Positions 9,189 through 15,499 of a DNA stretch of 64,000 nucleotides are shown one piece after another; positions within the stretch are counted from its first letter, which is position 1, and each line of letters opens with the position of its first letter. The translations under genes and the position numbers were made by a program. The notes beneath the pieces were generated by a model. It worked only from the letters and a program-made list of their open reading frames with translations, searched no databases and had not been told where the DNA came from. This stretch comes from Rufibacter roseolus (lineage in GTDB: Bacteria; Bacteroidota; Bacteroidia; Cytophagales; Hymenobacteraceae): contig NZ_JAFMSU010000003.1 of the NCBI RefSeq assembly GCF_017916365.1, positions 1,178,001-1,242,000 on the forward strand. Reading direction: 5' to 3'.

Positions 9189-9222
9189 TTTTGGCTCATT
9201 TATAAGAAAACAAGCTAAAAAC
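9189..9222. repeat. Dispersed intergenic palindrome, copy 2 (supplies a stop codon)
   Basis: TTTTGGCTCATTTATAAG then AAAACAAGCTAAAAACG. The right arm contains, on the minus strand, the last codons and TAG stop (9215-9217) of the lamin-tail protein gene, so the element overlaps the coding end. Confidence 0.62.
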
Positions 9223-11788
9223 GCCCACCTACCACGGCCGTCTCTTTCAAAACCTCTTTCTTCCCCTGCAGGTTGAACAACTCCACCAGCACCACATAAT
9301 ACCCGATGGCCGCTTTGGAACCAGCATCGGTGAGGCCGTCCCACTGCAGCACGCTCTCAGCACCCAGCAAAGTATTGGCCGAGAGTTTCCGAATGTAGCG
9401 CCCGTGGGCATCGAAGATGGTCACTGAAGCCACAAACCCGGCCTGCGGCAACTTGAACTGCAGCAACAGGGCATCGTCTATCCCGTCTCCGTCCGGCGTG
9501 ATGGTTTTGGGCTGCAGGGTCAGCTTTCCGTTTTGAGCACCGTTTTCCCGAAACTGAGAATTCTCATAACCCGGCGTGGCTTTCACCTGAGTTGCCGCCG
9601 AGTAAAAATTCTCCGCCGTGGAGGGCCCGGCCAGAGAGATGCGCTCAAGGGAAATTCCCTCGGTGTCATGGATAAGCTTGAAATGCTGCTCCTTTTGATA
9701 CACTACCTCGTCCATGATGGTCTCATCTGGTAAGAGCAAGATCACGGTGCCCGCCTCATCTGGGTACGAGGGCAGGGTGGCCATCGCCATAAATCGGTCC
9801 GCGTGCCCAGATGGGTACTCCCTTTGCAGAATGGCAGAATCAGAGGTCAGAACCAGGTACTCGCCGGGTGCTAACAGGAAATTCACCGGAGTGATCACGC
9901 GGGCGCTCGCCACCTCTCCATCAGAAGACCTGTTGGCCAATTTCCAGTTCTGTAGGTCCAGGTACTTGGTAGACCGGTTCACGATCTCCACAAAGTCAAC
10001 ACCGCCGGACCTAGGGTTGAACAGGATCTCATTGATGACTACATCGCCTTTCTTTGGCGCGGCTGGAAGAAGCACGGTTTGCGCCTGAGAATCCGCTCTG
10101 TTCCCGGCGCAATCGGTTAACCCCTGCACCGTGACGGTATAGCGCATGTTTTCCTGCAACGGGGTGGAAAGCATCAATTCCACCTGAGTAAATTCCGGTG
10201 ACAAAACCCGGGCTCGCTGCACAGCAACACCGGAGGAGACGGAGTAATGATTTACTTGGGCAGCTTCCGCGCTATCCAGCGGTTCATCGAAGGTAAGCAG
10301 AATCTTGTCCGGGCTATGGGTTACTATTTGCTTCAAAGCCGGAGGCGTCTGGTCTACTTCCTTTACCGAGTTCAGCTGACCGGGGGTGCCACCTCTCCCA
10401 TCCTTAGAGGCTATCCACTGCGAAGCCCCAGTGCAGCGGGTGTTCACATCCTTCAGCTCCAGACTCCAGCCACCGTTTTTCTTATCTGCGTCTACGTACC
10501 AAGTGGCATTGTAGCGCACCAAATCAATTAATTGGCCGCTGGCGTTGAAAAGCTCCACGTCATCACCGCTGTCATTGAGCGACGGAAAAGTGGTAAGCCC
10601 CACTACAGAACCGTACGGCCGGTAAAGTGCTGTATCGGCCGCGGCACATACAATCAGGTAAGCGCCCGGCTTCAGGAGATAATCGGGGAAGGTGCCTGCC
10701 GTGGCGGTGGCGTCTGACATTTGCCAACTTTTAAGGTTGAAGGTTTTGTCACTGCGGTTGTAGAGCTCAATAAACTCGGCATCCGGTAGATCCTGCAAGG
10801 GGTTCAGGTCGGCGTAAATTTCGGTGACGCGGACCTCGCCTGGCTGGGCCACAGGAGAATAGGAGAATGTTCCGGCGAGGTGCTGCGTGAGGGTGCCATT
10901 AGAGCTCGTGATTTGCAGTACCTCAATCTGATTGCTGCCGGTCTCAAAATCCTGGTTGAACTGCAGTTCCACTAGCTGGGGCGTGGCAGCTTGCCAATCT
11001 GCTTTTGTGGGCACCTCCTTTCCGTTGAGCCGGTAGTTCGCCACGTTTTCGGCATCATTTCCCAAAATTGGCCCGGAAAAAGTCAGCTCAACTGTCTTGC
11101 GTCCGGTAGCCACCGTGCTCACTAGGCTGGTTCCGCCCAGGTCTTTGACCGTGAAGTCATCGAAATAGAAGCGTTGGGCATTGGCCTGTGAATACTTGAA
11201 AAGCACCCCAGCGTAAGCCGAGGTGGTATAGCGCGCATCCTGCACGGCGCCCTGCACCTCGTAGCTTTGCCGGGTGCCGGTTTTGTCCAGTTCCAGGGTC
11301 CAGTCGTGGGTGGCGGTGCGGGTGACCTTTACCCAGAGTTTATTATCTGTGGCCGCTATGGCTTTATCGGGTCCGTTGATGATTTTGGTGACGGTGCTGC
11401 CGTCTTTACGGTATAGGCTCACCTCATCCTCGGTGTCTCCCAGGCGCACAAAGTACCCCTGCAGATTACCTTTGAGATCAGGTGCATCAGAGACCAGGTA
11501 CACTTCCGCCAGGTTACCCGAGGAGGTAGCGAAACCCAGTTGCACGTAGAACTCCCACTGCGTGGCCACGGCCAGACCGTTACCGGTAGCCACATGCAGG
11601 GCGGTACCTGTTACCGCCGGGCCCTGGCTTTGCAGTTGCCCAGCGGAGTTCACCCGGAAAAAACCTGCATCTCCCTGCCAAACTGGGTTCTGGGTGTGGT
11701 CTCCGTCTGAAAAAGATTCCTGAATTTGCGCGTGCGGGGCAGTTAAAAAGGCCCAGTATAAAAGAAAAGCAAGAAAGAATTGCCTCAT
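9215..11788 (-). CDS. Secreted lamin-tail-domain surface protein with C-terminal sorting-like domain
   Basis: 857 aa with a signal peptide (LTAPHAQ). Domains in order: an N-terminal jelly-roll/laminin-G-like region (about 22-215, HVATGNGLAVATQWEFYVQLGFA), an Ig/SbsA-like domain, a first lamin-tail domain (about 314-440, VTEIYADLNP...AEFIELYNRS), another Ig-like domain with TFDEPLDSA, a second lamin-tail domain (about 580-720, VINEILFNPRSGGVDFVEIVNRS), and a C-terminal FlgD/T9SS type B-like domain starting at about 756 (TITPDGDGIDD...GYYVVLVEL). Known for such proteins: export to the cell surface by T9SS, often adhesive or linked to extracellular nucleases or carbohydrate binding; no nuclease domain is present here. 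The last codon and stop lie inside a dispersed palindrome. Monocistronic, divergent from asd. Confidence 0.88.
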   Translation of the reverse strand: MRQFFLAFLLYWAFLTAPHAQIQESFSDGDHTQNPVWQGDAGFFRVNSAGQLQSQGPAVTGTALHVATGNGLAVATQWEFYVQLGFATSSGNLAEVYLVSDAPDLKGNLQGYFVRLGDTEDEVSLYRKDGSTVTKIINGPDKAIAATDNKLWVKVTRTATHDWTLELDKTGTRQSYEVQGAVQDARYTTSAYAGVLFKYSQANAQRFYFDDFTVKDLGGTSLVSTVATGRKTVELTFSGPILGNDAENVANYRLNGKEVPTKADWQAATPQLVELQFNQDFETGSNQIEVLQITSSNGTLTQHLAGTFSYSPVAQPGEVRVTEIYADLNPLQDLPDAEFIELYNRSDKTFNLKSWQMSDATATAGTFPDYLLKPGAYLIVCAAADTALYRPYGSVVGLTTFPSLNDSGDDVELFNASGQLIDLVRYNATWYVDADKKNGGWSLELKDVNTRCTGASQWIASKDGRGGTPGQLNSVKEVDQTPPALKQIVTHSPDKILLTFDEPLDSAEAAQVNHYSVSSGVAVQRARVLSPEFTQVELMLSTPLQENMRYTVTVQGLTDCAGNRADSQAQTVLLPAAPKKGDVVINEILFNPRSGGVDFVEIVNRSTKYLDLQNWKLANRSSDGEVASARVITPVNFLLAPGEYLVLTSDSAILQREYPSGHADRFMAMATLPSYPDEAGTVILLLPDETIMDEVVYQKEQHFKLIHDTEGISLERISLAGPSTAENFYSAATQVKATPGYENSQFRENGAQNGKLTLQPKTITPDGDGIDDALLLQFKLPQAGFVASVTIFDAHGRYIRKLSANTLLGAESVLQWDGLTDAGSKAAIGYYVVLVELFNLQGKKEVLKETAVVGGRF

Positions 11789-11851
11789 AATAAGCCTGTA
11801 CTTTATAATCCGTGAAAAGTTGGCTTACTTTGCAATTGGCCTGTGCGCTTT

Positions 11852-11884
11852 CTGCCTGATTCTCAGAAAACAAGCTTAAAACAC
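11852..11884. repeat. Dispersed intergenic palindrome, copy 3
   Basis: TCTGCCTGATTCTCAGAAAA then CAAGCTTAAAACACC, in the gap between the divergent lamin-tail gene and asd, so it is on the promoter side of both genes and cannot be a terminator for either. Confidence 0.6.
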
Positions 11885-11963
11885 CCAGACCATTGTTTCC
11901 GGAGAAAGCTACCCCACCCGTTCTTCTCCGGTGATTGTTCAAATATTTTTTACAAACCTTTAC

Positions 11964-12953
11964 ATGAAAGTAGCTGTAGTAGGCGCCACCGGCCTAGTGG
12001 GTGGCGAAATGCTGAAGGTCCTGGCGGAGCGTAACTTCCCGGTTGACGAATTGTTGTTGGTAGCCTCTGAAAAATCAGTGGGCCAGAAGATGAATTTTAA
12101 AGGCAAGGAATACACCGTGATCGGGATGGAGGAAGCCATTGCGCTGAAACCAGAGATCGCCATTTTCTCGGCGGGCGGAAGCGTGAGCAAGGAGATGGCC
12201 CCTAAGTTTGCCGCGGCCGGCACAACGGTGGTTGACAACTCCTCGGCCTGGCGCATGGACCCCACCAAGAAACTGGTGGTGCCTGAGATCAACGCCAAAG
12301 AGCTTACCCCCGAGGATAAGATTATCGCCAATCCTAACTGCTCTACCATCCAGATGGTGGTGGCGTTGAATAACCTGCACAAAAACCTCAAGGCCAAACG
12401 CATTGTGGTAAGCACCTACCAGTCTGTGACCGGAACCGGCAAGAAAGCGGTAGACCAGCTCATGAACGAGCGTGCCGGCAAAGAAGGCGAGAAAGCCTAC
12501 GCCTACCCTATTGACCTGAACGTGATTCCGCACATTGACGTGTTTGAAGCCAACGGTTACACCAAAGAAGAAATGAAAATGGTGAACGAGACCAAGAAAA
12601 TCATGGGCGATGACTCCATCAGGGTAACGGCTACTACCGTGCGTATCCCCGTGATGGGCGGTCACTCAGAGTCGGTGAACGTGGAGTTTGAGAACGATTT
12701 CACCTTGGACGAGGTATATCAAATTTTGAACGAAACACCGGGCGTAGTGGTGGTGGATGACGTAGCTAACCTTAAGTACCCCATGCCGATGGATGCCCAC
12801 GGCAAAGACGAGGTACTGGTAGGCCGCATCCGCCGCGATGAGACCCAGGATAAAACCATCAACATGTGGATCGTGGCCGACAACCTGCGCAAAGGTGCCG
12901 CTACCAATGCGGTACAAATCGCCGAGTACCTGGTAGAAAACAAGCTGGTATAA
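11964..12953 (+). CDS. asd: Aspartate-semialdehyde dehydrogenase
   Basis: 329 aa, full length. Converts L-aspartyl-4-phosphate and NADPH to L-aspartate semialdehyde, the branch-point step for lysine/diaminopimelate, threonine and methionine. It has the N-terminal Rossmann motif MKVAVVGATGLVGGEML, SSAWRMD for substrate binding, and the catalytic cysteine at Cys126 in NPNCSTIQM; the second-half motif GGHSESVNVEF is present. The start is set at the ATG of MKVAVVGATG; a longer frame from a GTG at 11931 would add 11 residues that do not fit the family. It stands alone, with a bidirectional terminator downstream. Cytoplasmic. Confidence 0.97.
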   Translation: MKVAVVGATGLVGGEMLKVLAERNFPVDELLLVASEKSVGQKMNFKGKEYTVIGMEEAIALKPEIAIFSAGGSVSKEMAPKFAAAGTTVVDNSSAWRMDPTKKLVVPEINAKELTPEDKIIANPNCSTIQMVVALNNLHKNLKAKRIVVSTYQSVTGTGKKAVDQLMNERAGKEGEKAYAYPIDLNVIPHIDVFEANGYTKEEMKMVNETKKIMGDDSIRVTATTVRIPVMGGHSESVNVEFENDFTLDEVYQILNETPGVVVVDDVANLKYPMPMDAHGKDEVLVGRIRRDETQDKTINMWIVADNLRKGAATNAVQIAEYLVENKLV

Positions 12954-12970
12954 TCGTAGCATTTGATTAT

Positions 12971-13008
12971 AAAAGAAAAGGCCACCTGCAGAGGTGGCCT
13001 TTTCTTTT
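12971..13008. terminator. Bidirectional terminator between asd and a lipoprotein gene
   Basis: Stem AAAAGAAAAGGCCACCT / AGGTGGCCTTTTCTTTT with a 4-nt loop lies between the convergent genes asd (+) and 13035-13382 (-). Confidence 0.92.
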
Positions 13009-13034
13009 ATAAGATTGTCTGGAGGTGGCTTAAC

Positions 13035-13382
13035 CTACTTCCCGTTCGTCCAGATTGGTTTTATGTCTTTCACTTCTTTGGAGAAATCAGGGCAGGTTTC
13101 ATCTCCGCCGTAGCATAGCAGGTTGCCGTCACAATCATACACAGAGCTGATGGAATTGACATTGGGCTCGCAACTTCCCAACACAAAAACGGTCCGGTTT
13201 TTCCACGTGCCGGTCTGCACCACCTGGCAGTACTCAGATGCCTGCAGTTCCTGCACCTTCACCCTCAGCCATTCAATCTCCTGGGTGGGATTAGCGACCA
13301 CGCAGGTCTGGTAAACCTGCTCATCCTCGCAGGAGGTAAGCGCAAGAATGCATAGCAAACACATAGCGTACAGAGTTTTCAT
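13035..13382 (-). CDS. Small cysteine-rich lipoprotein of unknown function
   Basis: 115 aa with a signal peptide and lipobox ALTSC (Cys18). The mature part holds six further cysteines (CVV, YCQ, SCE, DCDG, LLCYG, ETCPD), spaced as if for disulfides in the periplasm or on the surface. The segment VYDCDGNLLCYGG recalls a small Bacteroidota lipoprotein family (possibly DUF6970, uncertain). Monocistronic; convergent with asd across a shared terminator. No function can be assigned. Confidence 0.78.
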   Translation of the reverse strand: MKTLYAMCLLCILALTSCEDEQVYQTCVVANPTQEIEWLRVKVQELQASEYCQVVQTGTWKNRTVFVLGSCEPNVNSISSVYDCDGNLLCYGGDETCPDFSKEVKDIKPIWTNGK

Positions 13383-13493
13383 AGAAGGGGGCTTTAAACA
13401 GAAGATACCTAAAACAAACTGGAGGTTGCATCACCGCTCATTTTCTTTTGAAATCGGCCGGAATGGTCCGGGCCCTTGACTTTCCAAAAGCAG

Positions 13494-13547
13494 AGAACCT
13501 GTGTTCTGCGCCTGATTTTTATAAAACTGGCCCAGAACACAGGTTCT
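13494..13547. terminator. Long hairpin with a dispersed-palindrome core, copy 4
   Basis: Perfect 15-bp arms AGAACCTGTGTTCTG (13494-13508) and CAGAACACAGGTTCT (13533-13547) enclose the core GCCTGATTTTTATAAAACTG-GCC of the dispersed palindrome family. It lies just after the stop codon of the minus-strand gene 13571-14629 and probably ends its transcript. The hairpin at 15425-15484 has the same core with different outer arms. Confidence 0.75.
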
Positions 13548-13570
13548 ATTATTTCAACTGATGCTGCGTT

Positions 13571-14629
13571 CTACTGGTACTGGATGTACATAGGCTTTGG
13601 CGTGAGGGCCAGCACCTCTTTAGGCGTGTACAGCTTGGAGCCCTTTTTCTTGGTATCGTTGTAGTAGAAAATCTTGAACCCGGTATACTGCACCGGCTCT
13701 TTCTTGATGTAAGCCAGGTAGGTACTCTTCTTCAGGACGCGGTCTCCCCAGCCGTCCATGTGCATGACAAACTGCACGTTGGGCCGCAACTTGATGTTCT
13801 TGTAATTGGTCACCATGCGCTGGGTGAAGCGGTGCACCACCAGAATCTTTGGCGGCAAGTTATACTTCACGGCAATATCGTTTAGGAACTGGGTAGCATA
13901 GTTGATTTCACTTGCATCTAGGGTACCTATTTTACGGCCCGGGATGGCGCCGTTCTTCATCGCGAACTCTGGGTCAATGCCTAAATGCACCTGAGGCAAT
14001 TTCAGCCATTGTTCCAGGCGCGGCAATTCAGCTTCCACGGTGCTGCGTCCAATCTGAATGTCAAGGAACACAATGGCGTTTCTTCTGGCAGCCCAGGCAA
14101 TCACGGTATCGGCCAGGTGATCGCTCATGCGCATACGGTAGGTACCGCTTTTTCCGGGAGCACCCTGGGCGGTCACAAACACCAGGTGAAGCGCCGGCTG
14201 TACCGGAATACTGGGGTCTGCCGCTTGCCAAGCTTTTACTTCGCCGTCAAGTCTAGCCAGCATTTGGTCCCGAGGAATTTCGCCCAAGATTCCCATCCGT
14301 TTTGAGAGCGGATTTCCGTAATAAGCCACAATCCGTTTGTGGGGCAGAATGGCACCGGGGTTATCCGCGGCCTCGTCTTTCACTACAAAGGCAGGGGCTG
14401 CTGCCGGAGCCGCCGAAGAATCACCGGCTGCGGTTGAGTCTTTCAGGGCCGTAGCCGTGGCTTTCACTTTTTTGGTAGAATCTGGGGCAGCAACTGCGTC
14501 TTGATGGGGAGCGGCCTGGGCTCCGTTCGCTTCTTTCTGCCCTCCCCCATTACAAGCGGTAAGCAAACCTATACCAAAGGCACACAGCAGTTGCAGGCCG
14601 TTGCCTCTCTTTATCAGATTGAAATTCAT
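13571..14629 (-). CDS. Lipoprotein with a probable TIM-barrel-like domain, function unknown
   Basis: 352 aa. A long N-region leads to lipobox LLTAC (Cys26). Residues 27-90 form an Ala/Ser/Lys-rich low-complexity linker, and from about residue 98 a globular domain starts with HKRIVAYYGNPLSKRMGILGE. Strand-like segments (LHLVFVTA, AIVFLDIQIG, VHLGIDPEFAM, KILVVHRF, VQFVMHMDGWG) succeed one another as in a (beta/alpha) barrel, with acidic residues at their ends (DIQIG, GIDPEF, MDGWG). I recognise it only as a conserved hypothetical lipoprotein family; a glycosidase-like role would be a guess. Monocistronic, with a long hairpin after the stop. Confidence 0.8.
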   Translation of the reverse strand: MNFNLIKRGNGLQLLCAFGIGLLTACNGGGQKEANGAQAAPHQDAVAAPDSTKKVKATATALKDSTAAGDSSAAPAAAPAFVVKDEAADNPGAILPHKRIVAYYGNPLSKRMGILGEIPRDQMLARLDGEVKAWQAADPSIPVQPALHLVFVTAQGAPGKSGTYRMRMSDHLADTVIAWAARRNAIVFLDIQIGRSTVEAELPRLEQWLKLPQVHLGIDPEFAMKNGAIPGRKIGTLDASEINYATQFLNDIAVKYNLPPKILVVHRFTQRMVTNYKNIKLRPNVQFVMHMDGWGDRVLKKSTYLAYIKKEPVQYTGFKIFYYNDTKKKGSKLYTPKEVLALTPKPMYIQYQ

Positions 14630-14937
14630 GTGAGACTAAGTGGATAAATCAAATTTGCGGTTTCCGCCTTTATGGTGTTGAAGATAGCCTTTTTCAACTG
14701 CTTCTCCTCAGAAAAAAGCGCAAAGACTTCAGTTTTGCTCGTAAAAAATTGAATTCTAATGCCTTACAAGCAATCGCCAAACATCTTTTCTATTCTTGAA
14801 AACTGCTTCTCTGCCAAAAGGTTGTCTCTGGGTTAGGCATGTAGGGCAGGAACCTGTCGGCTCAGGATTTATATTCTTTTACCTGACTCCTTATTTTGCG
14901 TATACTGTACCTTTACCGGAAATAAAACGCTCCACCC
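14630..14937. other. Divergent intergenic region
   Basis: 308 bp between the lipoprotein gene (-) and the response regulator gene (+). It must hold both promoters. On the minus strand CAAATTTG near 14651-14658 is one mismatch from a -7 box. A degenerate palindrome (CTTCTCCTCAGAAAAAAGCG, about 14701-14720) is visible. Nothing else was recognised. Confidence 0.5.
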
Positions 14938-15378
14938 ATGGAAAGAATCAACCGGGTCTTGTTAATTGACGACGACGATATCACCAACTATATGAACAAA
15001 CGCGTTCTCAATAAAGCCGAGATCGCGCAGCAGATTGATGTGGTTACCGATGGCCAGGCGGCTCTGAATTACCTGAGCAGCCCCGAGCACCTGGAGGCAG
15101 AAGTCCCCCTGGACCTGATCCTGGTGGATATAAAAATGTCGGTGATGGACGGGTTTGACTTCCTGGAACGGTACCAGCACCTGGCCCCGGAACGGAAAGC
15201 GAAAAAGCTGTTTGCCTTGTCTTCCTCGGCCAGCTTCTATGACCTGCACCGACTCAAGGAGTTCCCCGATGTGGACGGCCACCTTTCCAAGCCCCTCACC
15301 CAAGCCGATGCCCTCCACCTGATCAAAGAGCATTTCGGGCCCAATGGCTCCAGCACTGACACTTTTGCCAGTAGCTAA
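14938..15378 (+). CDS. Single-domain response regulator (CheY-like receiver)
   Basis: 146 aa, one receiver domain and no output domain. The acidic pocket is DDDD at residues 11-14, the phospho-acceptor is Asp64 in LILVDIKMSVMDG, the switch Ser is in FALSSSAS (about 95-97) and the conserved Lys is Lys118 in LSKPLT. The spaced DGFDFLE after the acceptor matches stand-alone Bacteroidota receivers that act in phosphorelays with hybrid kinases. No kinase gene lies nearby, so the partner is unknown. The C-terminus is a short Ser/Thr-rich tail. Monocistronic; terminator at 15425-15484. Confidence 0.93.
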   Translation: MERINRVLLIDDDDITNYMNKRVLNKAEIAQQIDVVTDGQAALNYLSSPEHLEAEVPLDLILVDIKMSVMDGFDFLERYQHLAPERKAKKLFALSSSASFYDLHRLKEFPDVDGHLSKPLTQADALHLIKEHFGPNGSSTDTFASS

Positions 15379-15424
15379 CCACCAGCATAGCGGCTGAAAC
15401 CGCTTACCTAATTCATCTAAAAAG

Positions 15425-15484
15425 AAGAACTTCCGTTTCTGCCCTGCTTTCTATAAAACAGGCCAAGAACGGAAGTTCTTTTTT
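15425..15484. terminator. Convergent terminator with a dispersed-palindrome core, copy 5
   Basis: Arms AAGAACTTCCGTT (15425-15437) and AACGGAAGTTCTT (15468-15480) followed by T residues; the interior GCCCTGCTTTCTATAAAACA-GGCC is the dispersed palindrome core, nearly the same as in the hairpin at 13494-13547. It lies between the convergent response regulator and Asp-box protein genes. Confidence 0.82.
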
Positions 15485-15499
15485 AAGACAGGTCCGGAC

